From: Curtobacterium sp. MCBA15_009
GTDB lineage: Bacteria; Actinomycetota; Actinomycetes; Actinomycetales; Microbacteriaceae
NCBI RefSeq assembly: GCF_001864895.1
Contig: NZ_MJGO01000037.1
Span: 418,759-482,758 of the forward strand
DNA: 64,000 nucleotides
Direction: 5' to 3'
Shown piece after piece: positions 8,242 through 16,692 of the stretch. Each line of letters begins with the position of its first letter. Position 1 is the first letter of the stretch. Both the position numbers and the translations under genes were made by a program. The notes below the pieces were generated by a model. It was not told the DNA's origin. It searched no databases and saw nothing but the letters and a program-made list of their open reading frames with translations.

Positions 8242-9053
8242 GCGGCGTCCCCGGCGTCGTCGTTGGCGCGGAGCCAGGTGAGGGACTCGGTGATGCCCTC
8301 GAAGACGTCGCCCTTGTACGCGTCGAACTCGACGACGCGGATGGCCTGCGGCGCCGCGGCGAGGATGCCCGCCACGTCGACGTCGCCCTGGCCGGCCGGG
8401 GTCTGGTTCTCGAAGGCGCGCTGCAGGGCCTCGGGGACGATCAGGGCGCTCTCGGACGACGGCAGTGCGGTGCGGATGTCACCGTCGACCTTGCCGTCCT
8501 TGACGTGGATCGCGACGACGCGGTCGCCGAGGGACCGCAGGACGGCGGGGGCGTCGGCGCCGCCGACGGTGGCCCAGAAGGTGTCGACCTCGAGGACGGT
8601 CTCCGGCGACAGCTGCGACACGAAGAGGTCGTAGACGGTGCGGCCGTCGACCTTGTTCGTGAACTCCCACTGGTGGTTGTGGTACCCGAACTGCAGGCCG
8701 CGGGCGGCGGCCTCGGCGGTCAGCTCGTTGACGCGCTCGGCGATCCTCGCGACGTCGTCGGCGGTCTGCCAGCGGTCGGTCGGGATGAAGGGGTCGATGA
8801 CGGTGCGGATGCCGAGACGCTCGGCGGCGTCCCAGATCGGCGCGGTGTCCTCGGCGTCGATCACGGCGACGTGACCGGACGGGGCGCGCAGGCCGGTGGC
8901 CGCGAAGGCGCGCTCGAGGTCGGCGGCGCGCTCGACGAACGCGTAGGGCTCGACGTTCTCGTACCCGATCTCGGCGACACGGGCGATCGCCTTGTCGAGG
9001 TCGTCGGCGATGGCGTCGCGCAGCGAGTAGAGCTGCACAGAGGTGGTGGGCAT
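8238..9053 (-). CDS. Sugar phosphate isomerase/epimerase (xylose-isomerase-like TIM barrel)
   Basis: 271 residues, AP_endonuc_2/xylose isomerase-like TIM barrel. Metal-ligand blocks are visible: FGYHNHQWEF (His/Glu), VLEVDTFWATVGG (Glu/Asp), VAIHVKDGK (His/Lys) and VVEFDAYKGD (Glu). This set is typical of IolE/IolI-like and 3-keto-sugar enzymes that often pair with Gfo/Idh dehydrogenases, as here. First gene of a two-gene operon; divergent from a TetR regulator that is the obvious candidate controller. Confidence 0.9.
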   Translation of the reverse strand: MPTTSVQLYSLRDAIADDLDKAIARVAEIGYENVEPYAFVERAADLERAFAATGLRAPSGHVAVIDAEDTAPIWDAAERLGIRTVIDPFIPTDRWQTADDVARIAERVNELTAEAAARGLQFGYHNHQWEFTNKVDGRTVYDLFVSQLSPETVLEVDTFWATVGGADAPAVLRSLGDRVVAIHVKDGKVDGDIRTALPSSESALIVPEALQRAFENQTPAGQGDVDVAGILAAAPQAIRVVEFDAYKGDVFEGITESLTWLRANDDAGDAA

Positions 9054-9296
9054 TGCGGGAGGCTCCTTCGGTCCTGACTGCCTGGCGGTGTCGCGACCCG
9101 ACGAGGAGCGATGCTCCACGGCGAGATCGTCACCGACGCTACCCCAAAAACCACCCGGTGTGTAGTTTTGCTGCTCGGCGCTTCGTCGGCCGGTCGGCAC
9201 CGGGTCCGTCCGGGTCGTCACGGGGTCGATTCGCTCCGCCGCACCCCCCGGACTGGCGGGTCGCGCCCCTCGGACCCGCCGCGGACAATCGTGTCC

Positions 9297-9887
9297 ATGC
9301 CGACGCCCGACTCCGAACTCCGCGCACGGATCGTCGCGGCCGCTGTCGAGGCGTACCGCGCCGCCGACTTCCACCGCGTCGGGCCGGCCGAGGTCGCGGT
9401 GCGCGCCGACGTCCTGGTCGCGGAGCTGCACCGTGTCTACCCGACGTGGGAGCTGCTCGTCGTCGCGGTCATCGACCGCTGGCTGAACGGCAGCCGCCGA
9501 GCGGCCTGGGCCGTCGCCGAGCGCGACGGCGCCGCCGCCTACCTGCGTGCACTGTTGGAGGCCGGCCTCGCCGAACCGGCGCTCGTCCGGCTCCGGATCG
9601 CCGTGCTCAGCGCCGCGTCGAACCCCGGTCACCCGGCCGCCGGCTGGTTCCACGCGCAGTACACCCAGTCGTTCGAGGACGTCACCCTCGCCCTGGTGCG
9701 GGACGTCGTCGCCGGCCGCGAACCCCGCGGCGCGTCGCCCCGGCACGCCGCGGAGCAATTGATGGCACTCTACGAGGGCCTGCAGCTGCAGTCCCTGCTC
9801 CGCGAGGACGCGGAACCCCTGGCCGGCTTCGACCGCGCCGTCACCCGGATGCGCGTCGGCTGGGCCGAGGCGCGGGTCGCCGTCTGA
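9297..9887 (+). CDS. TetR-like transcriptional regulator
   Basis: 196-residue TetR-type protein with a divergent N-terminal HTH (LRARIVAAAVEAYRAADF, then VRADVLVAELHRVYPTWELL, where YPTW stands at the usual YYHF position). The C-terminal domain is helical (LRALLEAGLAEPALVRLRIA). It is transcribed away from the isomerase/oxidoreductase operon with about 240 bases between, a layout that usually means it controls that operon. ATG 9297 fits the start of the HTH. Confidence 0.78.
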   Translation: MPTPDSELRARIVAAAVEAYRAADFHRVGPAEVAVRADVLVAELHRVYPTWELLVVAVIDRWLNGSRRAAWAVAERDGAAAYLRALLEAGLAEPALVRLRIAVLSAASNPGHPAAGWFHAQYTQSFEDVTLALVRDVVAGREPRGASPRHAAEQLMALYEGLQLQSLLREDAEPLAGFDRAVTRMRVGWAEARVAV

Positions 9888-9978
9888 CGGCCACCGTCCC
9901 CGGGACGTGTCGGCGAGACGGTCGGGAGGCGCGGCGCGGCACACCGACGACGGCCCACGTCCCTGACAGGGTCGGCTG

Positions 9979-10419
9979 ATGGAGTACACGGACTACGACA
10001 CGCGGCTCGCCGCCTACGGCGTGATCACCGACCGCGACCGCGTGCTCCTGGCACGGCTGCGCTGGCCCGACGCCGGCACGTGGTCGCTGCCGGGCGGCGG
10101 CGTCGAGTTCGACGAGACCGTCGAACAGGGGGTCGTGCGCGAGGTCCGCGAGGAGACCGGCTACGAGTCCGAGGTCGGCGCCCTGCTCGGGATCCGGCAC
10201 CACGTCGTGCCCGCGGAACGCCGGATGCACGCCAACGGCCGGCCGATGAAGGCCGTGCAGGTCGTCTTCCGGGTCACCGTCGTCGGCGGGGACCTGCGCG
10301 ACGAGGTCGACGGGTCGACGGACGAGGCGCGCTGGATCCCGATCGCCGACCTGCCGCACCACCGGCACGGGCTGCTCGTGCCGATCGCCCTCGGCTGGGC
10401 GGGCGCGCTGGCCCGCTGA
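9979..10419 (+). CDS. NUDIX hydrolase
   Basis: 146-residue NUDIX protein. The catalytic box is complete: the GGGVEFDETVEQG part followed by REVREETGYE (about residues 36-61). NUDIX enzymes hydrolyse nucleoside diphosphates linked to another group; the fold here resembles MutT/ADP-ribose-pyrophosphatase-type housecleaners. It ends six bases before the convergent VOC gene. Substrate not predictable. Confidence 0.92.
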   Translation: MEYTDYDTRLAAYGVITDRDRVLLARLRWPDAGTWSLPGGGVEFDETVEQGVVREVREETGYESEVGALLGIRHHVVPAERRMHANGRPMKAVQVVFRVTVVGGDLRDEVDGSTDEARWIPIADLPHHRHGLLVPIALGWAGALAR

Positions 10420-10425
10420 CGCGCG

Positions 10426-10815
10426 CTACTGCGACTGCGGCGGCTGCTCCTGCTCGAGGACGCTGAGCACGTTGCCCGACGGGTCGGTGAACCACGCGAT
10501 GAGCGGCCCGCCCCGCCGGTTGACGCCGTGCTCGTCGGTCAGCCCCTCGTACCGCAGGAACGTCACGCCCGCAGCGGTGAGCTCGGCCACCGCCGCGTCG
10601 ACGTCCGGCACGGGCAGGTTGAGCACCGTGAAGGACGCCGGTTCGTGCGCGTCGCCCTTCGGGTAGACGAGCACCCCGTGCCCGCCGTCGAGCCGCAGGA
10701 CGAGCATGCCGTGCTCCTCGGTCACCGAGAAGCCGAGGACCCCCTCGTAGAACGCCCTCGCCTCGGCGACGTCGCGCACCGAGAACCCGCTGAACGCCTT
10801 CGCCGCTTCGACCAT
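10426..10815 (-). CDS. VOC (glyoxalase/bleomycin-resistance fold) protein
   Basis: 129-residue vicinal-oxygen-chelate protein with two beta-alpha-beta-beta-beta halves: FSVRDVAEARAFYEGVLGF at the start and NLPVPDVDAAVAELTAAGV in the second half, ending FTDPSGNVLSVLE, whose Glu is the usual metal ligand. Could be a small-molecule lyase or binding protein; no substrate clue. Divergent from the P-loop kinase gene with only 54 bases between. Confidence 0.88.
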   Translation of the reverse strand: MVEAAKAFSGFSVRDVAEARAFYEGVLGFSVTEEHGMLVLRLDGGHGVLVYPKGDAHEPASFTVLNLPVPDVDAAVAELTAAGVTFLRYEGLTDEHGVNRRGGPLIAWFTDPSGNVLSVLEQEQPPQSQ

Positions 10816-10869
10816 GCGGCAAGTGAACCACCGCCGCCGCACGTCGGCGCGCTCTGCCAGGATGATGCC

Positions 10870-11511
10870 GTGGACCGACCCGGCATGCGCCCCGACGACG
10901 CCGTCGAACGCGCCGTCGAGCTCGCCCGTGGCCGCCGCCGCACGGTGCTCGGCATCGCCGGGGCTCCGGGTGCCGGCAAGTCGACGCTCGCCCGCCGGAT
11001 CGTGGGCGCGGTCGACGAGCGCCTCGGTGTCGGCACCGCGGTGCAGGTGCCGATGGACGGCTTCCACCTGTCGAACGCGGCGCTCGACGCCCTCGGTCGG
11101 CACGACCGCAAGGGCGCCGTCGACACCTTCGACGCCGACGGCTACGTCGCGCTCGTGCGTCGGCTGGCTGACCCCACCGAGCCCGTCGTGTGGGCACCCG
11201 ACTTCGACCGTCGCGTCGACGAACCCGTCGCCGGCAGCATCGCCGTCCCCGCCGCGACCCGGCTCGTGGTCACCGAGGGCAACTACCTGCTCGACGACGC
11301 CGAGCCCTGGCCCGCGCTCGGCGGCCTGCTGACCGAGACCTGGTTCTGCGTCGTCGACGACGCCGTCCGGGTGGACCGGCTCGTCGGACGCCACATGCGG
11401 CACGGTCGCGACCACGACGCGGCCCGCACCTGGGCGGTGGAGGTCGACGGCGTGAACGCGGCGAGGGTCGCGCCCACGGTGCACCGTGCCTCCCGGACGG
11501 TGTGGACGTGA
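10870..11511 (+). CDS. Uridine-kinase/PRK-like P-loop kinase
   Basis: 213-residue P-loop phosphotransferase. Walker A is GAPGAGKST (about residues 29-37), followed by PMDGFHLSN, the substrate-binding DGFH of the pantothenate/uridine kinase group, DTFDADGYV, and VVTEGNYLL, a hallmark of nucleoside or fructose kinases of this clan. Start GTG 10870 is favoured by an AGGAT site; ATG 10885 in frame is an alternative. It may phosphorylate a nucleoside or sugar. Confidence 0.87.
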   Translation: MDRPGMRPDDAVERAVELARGRRRTVLGIAGAPGAGKSTLARRIVGAVDERLGVGTAVQVPMDGFHLSNAALDALGRHDRKGAVDTFDADGYVALVRRLADPTEPVVWAPDFDRRVDEPVAGSIAVPAATRLVVTEGNYLLDDAEPWPALGGLLTETWFCVVDDAVRVDRLVGRHMRHGRDHDAARTWAVEVDGVNAARVAPTVHRASRTVWT

Positions 11512-11548
11512 CCGGGCGACCGACCCGACCCCGACCGAAGGAGCGACC

Positions 11549-12382
11549 ATGACCATCGCCATCACCGGCGCGACCGGCAACATCGGGGGTGCGGTCGCCC
11601 GCGCGCTCGCCGCGGACGGCATCCCGTTCCGGATGATCGTGCGCGACGCCGCGCGTGCCCCACAGCTGCCCGGCACCGAGGTCGCCGTCGCGACCTACGC
11701 CGACGCCGAGGCGGCCCGCACGGCGCTCGAGGGCGTCGACGTGCTCCTCATGGTGTCCGGCGCCGAGGCGCAGGACCGCCTCGACCAGCACCGCACCTTC
11801 GTGGCGGCCGCCGCGACGGCCGGGGTGCGGCACGTCGTGTACACGTCGTTCGTCGGCGCGGCGGCCGACGCCACCTTCACCCTGGGCCGCGACCACTGGG
11901 CGACCGAGGCGGCGATCCGGGCGACCGACCTCGGTCACACGTTCCTGCGGGACTCGTTCTACCTGGACTTCGTCGAGGACCTGGTCGGCGAGGACGGCGT
12001 GATCCGGGGCCCGGCGGGCGACGGGGCGATGGCCGCGGTGGCCCGTGCCGACGTCGCACGTGTCGCGACCGCCGTGCTCCGTGACCCGGCGGCGCACCTC
12101 GACCGCACGTACGAGCTGACCGGCCCCGCGGCGATCACCCTCGCCGAGGCCGCCGCCACCGTGTCCGAGGTCCGCGGCCGCCCGGTGTCCTACCACCCGG
12201 AGACCGTGGACGAGGCCTACGCCTCGCGGGCGCGGTGGCAGCCCGAGCCGTGGCAGGCCGACGCGTGGGTGAGCACCTACACGGCGATCGCCGAGGGGGC
12301 CCTGTCGCACGTCTCCGGCGACGTCGAACGGGTGACGGGCCGGCGTCCGGTGTCCCTGCGCGAGGTCCTGACGGCCGACTGA
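11549..12382 (+). CDS. NmrA-like NAD(P)-binding oxidoreductase
   Basis: 277 residues of an atypical SDR of the NmrA/quinone-oxidoreductase-2 type. N-terminal TGATGNIGGAV is the GxxGxxG nucleotide site; the middle has VVYTSFVGAAADATF and the C-terminus LREVLTAD. ATG 11549 is preceded by a strong GAAGGAG site. Enzymes of this group reduce quinones or act as redox sensors. A related protein starts at 63458 in this window. It follows the kinase gene in the same direction with 37 bases between. Confidence 0.9.
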   Translation: MTIAITGATGNIGGAVARALAADGIPFRMIVRDAARAPQLPGTEVAVATYADAEAARTALEGVDVLLMVSGAEAQDRLDQHRTFVAAAATAGVRHVVYTSFVGAAADATFTLGRDHWATEAAIRATDLGHTFLRDSFYLDFVEDLVGEDGVIRGPAGDGAMAAVARADVARVATAVLRDPAAHLDRTYELTGPAAITLAEAAATVSEVRGRPVSYHPETVDEAYASRARWQPEPWQADAWVSTYTAIAEGALSHVSGDVERVTGRRPVSLREVLTAD

Positions 12383-12409
12383 CGCGCGGGGTGGCGCGTG
12401 GAGTGGCGT

Positions 12410-12432
12410 GCGGGGTGGCGCGCCCGCCCCGC
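12410..12432. terminator. Possible terminator between convergent genes, in a 12-bp tandem repeat
   Basis: Imperfect GC hairpin (GCGGGG...CCCCGC) at the end of three imperfect 12-base repeats of the form xGxGGrGTGGCG just after the NmrA-like gene and before the convergent MFS gene. No T-run; the call rests on position and symmetry only. Confidence 0.4.
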
Positions 12433-12508
12433 TCCGTGAGCACGCGGTGTCGGGTCGTGCGTGGCCACCTGACCGTCCCTGCTCAGGAAGTCGGCCGACC
12501 GGTGCCGG

Positions 12509-13768
12509 TCACGCCACGCGGCGGGCGGCGATCGTGCCGGCGACCCCGAGGGTGAGCACCGACGCGAGCACGACGAGCAGCGGGACCGTCCAGTCCCCGG
12601 TCGCACCGTGCAGCGCCCCGGCGACGAGCGGCCCGGCCGACCCGATCAGGTACCCGCCGCCCTGCACGAATGCGGACATGCGTCGGGCGTCGGCGTCGCT
12701 CGACACGATCCGCACGATCACGATGAAGATCACCGTGATGCCGCCGCCCTGGGCCGCACCGCCGAGCACCGACCACAGCAGCCAGAGCTGCGGGGCGAAG
12801 AGCAGTCCGAGCGGCATCGCCAACCACAGGAACCCGACGAGCGCGATGATCGCACGCGGTCGCCACCGCGTCGCGAGCAGCGGCACCCCGAGCGCCCCGA
12901 CCACGGCCAGGATCTGGAACACCGACGAGCTCGCGCCCGAGGACGCCTTCGAGAACCCGATCTCGTCGTGCAGCAGGGTCGGGATCCACGCGGTCAGGGC
13001 GTAGTACGAGAACGCCTGGCCGCCGAACGCGAGCGTGAGCCCCCAGGTGATCCATCGTCGTGCCGGACGGACCGGTTCGGCCGGTGCCGCCCGCGCGGTA
13101 CGGACCGCCCCGGTGTCGAGCACCTGGTCGATCGGACCGGTGACGGGCAGCGGCTCGGCGGCGGCGGTGGGCGCCGGGCGGCGCCACGCTGCCCGGGCAC
13201 CCACCGCGGTGGTCCACGCGACGCCGGCGACGAGCACGAAGACCGCCCACGCGGCGATCGCGACCGGCCAGCCCCACAGCGCGGCCAGGGGCGCGGTGCC
13301 GAGCGAGGTGGTCATCGACCCGACGTTGAGCGCCGACGTGTACACGCCGGTGACGAGCCCGACCCGCTCCGGCGAGGTGTCCCGCCGGATGACCACCGGC
13401 ACGACGACGTTGCCGATCGTGATGCCGATGCCGATCACGGCGGTGCCGACGAGCAGCGCCGCTGCGGACGGGAGCGAGCGCACCACGGTGCCGACCAGCA
13501 CGATGACGAGGGACAGCGACACCGCCCGCTCCGGGTCCGCCTTCGCGATCACCCAGCTCGCGAACGGCGTGGCCAGCGCGAAGCAGAGCACCGGAATCGT
13601 CGTGAGCAGCCCGGCGATCGTGGCGGTCAGGCCGAGGTCCACCCGGATGTCGCCGATGACCGGAGCCGGGGCGACGATCGGACCGCGGAAGTTCAGCGCG
13701 ACCAGGACGATGGCGGCGGGCAGCGCCCACGCGGCACCGCGCAGCCCCTTCGCGACGGGGCCGGTCAC
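12509..13768 (-). CDS. MFS transporter, CynX/NimT-like
   Basis: 419-residue permease with about 12 hydrophobic segments, split by a basic cytoplasmic loop near residues 190-230. Opening ALPAAIVLVALNFRGPIVAPAP closely matches the CynX/NimT subfamily (cyanate and 2-nitroimidazole transporters), with the N-x-R in the first helix. GTG 13768 overlaps the stop of the upstream HAD gene by 4 bp, so the two are coupled. Likely an exporter or importer of a small anion or drug; the substrate is not known. Confidence 0.87.
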   Translation of the reverse strand: MTGPVAKGLRGAAWALPAAIVLVALNFRGPIVAPAPVIGDIRVDLGLTATIAGLLTTIPVLCFALATPFASWVIAKADPERAVSLSLVIVLVGTVVRSLPSAAALLVGTAVIGIGITIGNVVVPVVIRRDTSPERVGLVTGVYTSALNVGSMTTSLGTAPLAALWGWPVAIAAWAVFVLVAGVAWTTAVGARAAWRRPAPTAAAEPLPVTGPIDQVLDTGAVRTARAAPAEPVRPARRWITWGLTLAFGGQAFSYYALTAWIPTLLHDEIGFSKASSGASSSVFQILAVVGALGVPLLATRWRPRAIIALVGFLWLAMPLGLLFAPQLWLLWSVLGGAAQGGGITVIFIVIVRIVSSDADARRMSAFVQGGGYLIGSAGPLVAGALHGATGDWTVPLLVVLASVLTLGVAGTIAARRVA

Positions 13769-14421
13769 GGCAGCAGGATCGGCAGCAGGTCGAGCGGGGT
13801 GGCCGCGCTCGCGACGGTGCCGGCGGCCTCGTCGGGGGAGCCGTAGCCCCACTCCGCGAAGACCACGGGGACGCCGTGCACCGTGGCGCCCTCGACGTCG
13901 TGCTTCCGGTCGCCGACGAGCACGGGGCGCGAGACGTCGAAGCCGTGGGCGTCGAGGCGGCGGAGCGCCTCCTCGACGACGTCGGCCTTGCTCGACCGGA
14001 CCTCGTCGTCGCTCGCGCCGGTGATGATGTCGATGTCCCCGGTGAGCCCGTAGTGCTCGAGGATGTACGTCGCCGGGGTCTCCGGCTTGCTCGTCGCCGT
14101 GGAGATCGGCAGTCCGGCGTCGTGCAGGGTGCGGAGCACCACGTCGATGCCCGGGAACATCGCCGAGTCGAGGGCGCCGTGCGAGAAGTAGTGCTCGCGG
14201 TAGACGGCGAGGGTGCGCTCGGCCTGCTCGGCGTCCATGCCCATCGCGACCCGGAACGTGTCCATGATCGGCGGACCGACGAACGACATCAGGGTGTCGT
14301 GGTCCGGCACCGGGACCCCGACGGTGCGGAAGGTGTGCGTCAGGCTCTCGAGGATGCCCGGCGCGGAGTCGCTGATGGTGCCGTCGAGGTCGAACAGGAT
14401 GGCGGAGAACGGGCTGGTCAT
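13765..14421 (-). CDS. HAD-superfamily phosphatase (Gph-like)
   Basis: 218-residue HAD hydrolase. Motif I FDLDGTISDS (residues 9-18, nucleophile D10), motif II STATSKPE, motif III/IV VLVGDRKHDVEGA. The helical cap between motifs I and II fits the phosphoglycolate-phosphatase subgroup. First gene of a two-gene operon with the CynX-like transporter. May act on phosphoglycolate or another small phosphoester. Confidence 0.88.
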   Translation of the reverse strand: MTSPFSAILFDLDGTISDSAPGILESLTHTFRTVGVPVPDHDTLMSFVGPPIMDTFRVAMGMDAEQAERTLAVYREHYFSHGALDSAMFPGIDVVLRTLHDAGLPISTATSKPETPATYILEHYGLTGDIDIITGASDDEVRSSKADVVEEALRRLDAHGFDVSRPVLVGDRKHDVEGATVHGVPVVFAEWGYGSPDEAAGTVASAATPLDLLPILLP

Positions 14422-14508
14422 GTCCTGCCCACCCTAGCCGGGCGGTGGCGGCGACCGACGTGGCGGGCGCGGCCCGTGCCTCCCGTCCGTCGCCCGCCCG
14501 CGGCCTGA

Positions 14509-14570
14509 GGAACCGAGTTCCGGACACCGCACCACGCTGGTGCGCGGTTCCGTGTCCGGAACCTGGTTCC
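14509..14570. terminator. Terminator-like hairpin downstream of nucS
   Basis: Long inverted repeat: 14509-14527 pairs with 14552-14570 with two mismatches (GGAACC-GA-GTTCCGGACAC against its reverse). It lies between nucS and the HAD gene on the same strand and ends 18 bases after the nucS stop, so it probably terminates nucS transcription. Confidence 0.72.
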
Positions 14571-14587
14571 CGGGGGTCGGCCGGCGG

Positions 14588-15283
14588 TCAGAACAGGCGG
14601 GTGTGCCCGCCCTCGATGCCGCGCATCGCGTCGTAGTCGAGCACGAGGACGCGGATGCCGCGGTCCTCGGCGAGGGTGCGTGCCTGCGGTGCGACCGTCT
14701 GCGCGGCGAGCACGCCCTGCACCGGGCGCAGGTGCGGGTCGCGGTTCATGAGCTCGAGGTAGCGCGTGAGCTGCTCCACCGCGTCGATGTTGGCGTTCCG
14801 CTTCATCTCGACCGCGACGCTCGCTCCGGCGTCGTCGCGCGCCAGGATGTCCACCGGTCCGATGGCGGTCATGTACTCGCGACGCACCAGGGTGTGGCCG
14901 TCGCCGAGCAGCTCGATCTGCTCGGACAGGAGCTGCTGCAGGTGCGCCTCGACGCCGTCCTTCACCAGCCCGGGGTCGACGCCGAGGTCGTGGGTCTCGT
15001 CGGCGACCACGTCGTACAGGGACACGATGAGCTTGTCCTGCGTCTTCTTCTGCGTCACCGTCCACACCTGCGTGATCCCGGCGGCCGACTGGTCGTCGTC
15101 GGGCTCGGTGATCTCGATCGAGCACGGCGGGCTCATCCAGTTCAGCGGCTTGTAGCTGCCGCCGTCGGAGTGCACGAGCAGGGAGCCGTCGGCCTTGAGC
15201 ATGAGCAGACGGGTCGCGAGCGGCAGGTGGGCGGAGAGCCGTCCGGCGTAGTCGACGGAGCAGCGGGCGATGACGAGACGCAC
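14588..15283 (-). CDS. nucS: Mismatch-specific endonuclease NucS (EndoMS)
   Basis: 231-residue NucS. It cuts both strands at base mismatches and is the core of the MutS/MutL-independent mismatch repair of actinobacteria and some archaea. N-terminal dimer domain ([16 protein letters not shown]...), C-terminal RecB-like nuclease with [17 protein letters not shown] and VEQLTRYLE, giving the D-ExK catalytic set. The C-terminal tail ends GGHTRLF; in the family this tail contacts the sliding clamp. GTG 15283 start. Good taxonomic marker for Actinomycetota. Confidence 0.95.
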   Translation of the reverse strand: MRLVIARCSVDYAGRLSAHLPLATRLLMLKADGSLLVHSDGGSYKPLNWMSPPCSIEITEPDDDQSAAGITQVWTVTQKKTQDKLIVSLYDVVADETHDLGVDPGLVKDGVEAHLQQLLSEQIELLGDGHTLVRREYMTAIGPVDILARDDAGASVAVEMKRNANIDAVEQLTRYLELMNRDPHLRPVQGVLAAQTVAPQARTLAEDRGIRVLVLDYDAMRGIEGGHTRLF

Positions 15284-15292
15284 GCGGAGAGC

Positions 15293-16600
15293 CTAACGGG
15301 CGTCGCGACCGCCTGCGGTGCTGTCGCTGCGCTCGGCCTGGAGGCGCGGCTCGCCCCCGCCGTCCACGTCGCCACCGCTGCGGGTCGGCCGGGCGGCGGC
15401 GCCGCGCTCGCGGGCGGCGCCCGACGCCAGTCCCGCCGCGATGATGAACACGAAGACCACCAGGAGCGCACCGAGCAGGCCGACGTGCTCGCCGAGGAAC
15501 CCGATGAGGGGCGGCCCGGCGAGGAACGCCACGTACCCGATCGTCGCGACGGCGCTGACGCGCGCGGCCGCGGTGCGCGGGTCGTCGGCAGCGGCGGACA
15601 TGCCCATCGGGAAGCCGAGGCTCGCGCCGAGACCCCAGAGCACCACGCCGACGATCGCGATCGGCACGCTGTCGATGAAGATGAGCATGCCGAGCCCCAC
15701 CACCGCGACCGCCGCGCTGGTGCGCAGGACCGGGACGCGTCCGAACTTGTCGATGAGGGGGCTGCCGGCGACCCGGCCGGCGGTCATCGCGGCGAGGAAG
15801 ACCGTGAGCACGGCGGCACCGGCGGCGTTGTCGAGCCCGTGGCCGTCGATCATGGCGAGGGGCAGCCAGTCGTTCGCCGACCCCTCGGCCAGCGCCATGC
15901 CGAGCACGATGACGCCGATCAGGATGGTGGAGGGCTGCGCCCAGACCTGCCAGCGGGTGAGCGGCGCGGCGATCGGGCTCGTGTCGGTGGAGACCGGCGC
16001 CTCGAACCGGTGCTCGTCCTGGAACCCGCGCACGGCGACGAACATCGCGATGCTCGTCAGGACGACCAGGACCGTGAAGTGCCAGACGACCGGCACCGCG
16101 AAGCGCTCCGTCACGGCCGCGAGCCCGGCGCCGGCCAGGGTGCCGAGGCTGAACGCCGCGTGGAACAGGGGCATGATCGTCCGCCCACCGGCCTTCTCGG
16201 CGGCGGCGCCGGACACGTTCATCGACACGTCGACCAGGCCGTTGCCGAACCCGAAGGCGATGAGCGCGATCCAGATGGCGGCGAAGCCCCAGCCGAGCGT
16301 CACCGCGACCCCGGCGGCGACCATGCCGACGAGCAGGCAGACGGCGGCGACCTGCACGCCCCGGCGTGCGCCGAGCTTCGCGACGATGTGCCCGGCGAAC
16401 GTCAGCCCGCCGATCGAGCCGACCGCCATGCCGAGCACGAGCAGGCCCATCTCGAGCGTGCTGGCGCCGAGGGAGTCGCGCACGCTCGGGATCCGGCCGA
16501 GCCACGTCGCGATGTCGAGCCCGGACAGGGTGAACGTCACGAACACCGCGGTGATCCAGGCCCTGGTGCTCGGGGTGGTGCGGGTGGACGTCGTCGTCAT
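15293..16600 (-). CDS. MFS transporter (YbjJ/fucose-permease-like)
   Basis: 435-residue 12-helix permease, starting with TRAWITAVFVTFTLSGLDIATWLGRIP, typical of the YbjJ-like branch of MFS. Conserved loop GRVAGSPLIDKFGR is the MFS signature between helices 8 and 9, and the C-terminal tail is charged and probably disordered. Divergent from a LacI regulator across 92 bases holding a 20-bp perfect palindrome, so LacI control is likely. The substrate may be a sugar or sugar-like compound. Confidence 0.88.
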   Translation of the reverse strand: MTTTSTRTTPSTRAWITAVFVTFTLSGLDIATWLGRIPSVRDSLGASTLEMGLLVLGMAVGSIGGLTFAGHIVAKLGARRGVQVAAVCLLVGMVAAGVAVTLGWGFAAIWIALIAFGFGNGLVDVSMNVSGAAAEKAGGRTIMPLFHAAFSLGTLAGAGLAAVTERFAVPVVWHFTVLVVLTSIAMFVAVRGFQDEHRFEAPVSTDTSPIAAPLTRWQVWAQPSTILIGVIVLGMALAEGSANDWLPLAMIDGHGLDNAAGAAVLTVFLAAMTAGRVAGSPLIDKFGRVPVLRTSAAVAVVGLGMLIFIDSVPIAIVGVVLWGLGASLGFPMGMSAAADDPRTAAARVSAVATIGYVAFLAGPPLIGFLGEHVGLLGALLVVFVFIIAAGLASGAARERGAAARPTRSGGDVDGGGEPRLQAERSDSTAGGRDAR

Positions 16601-16647
16601 GGTGGTCCCATCGTGCTGCGGTGCGGGTGCTGCTGCGTGTCCTGCAT

Positions 16648-16667
16648 CGGTCGAATCGATTCGACCG
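16648..16667. promoter_or_regulatory. 20-bp palindromic LacI-type operator
   Basis: Perfect palindrome with half-site CGGTCGAATC followed by its exact reverse complement. It sits in the divergent promoter region between the MFS gene (start 16600) and the LacI-family gene (start 16693). The central CG pair and length match LacI/GalR operators, so it is likely the binding site of the adjacent regulator for both genes. Confidence 0.8.
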
Positions 16668-16692
16668 CTCGTTCCGGATACGCTAACGGGCG

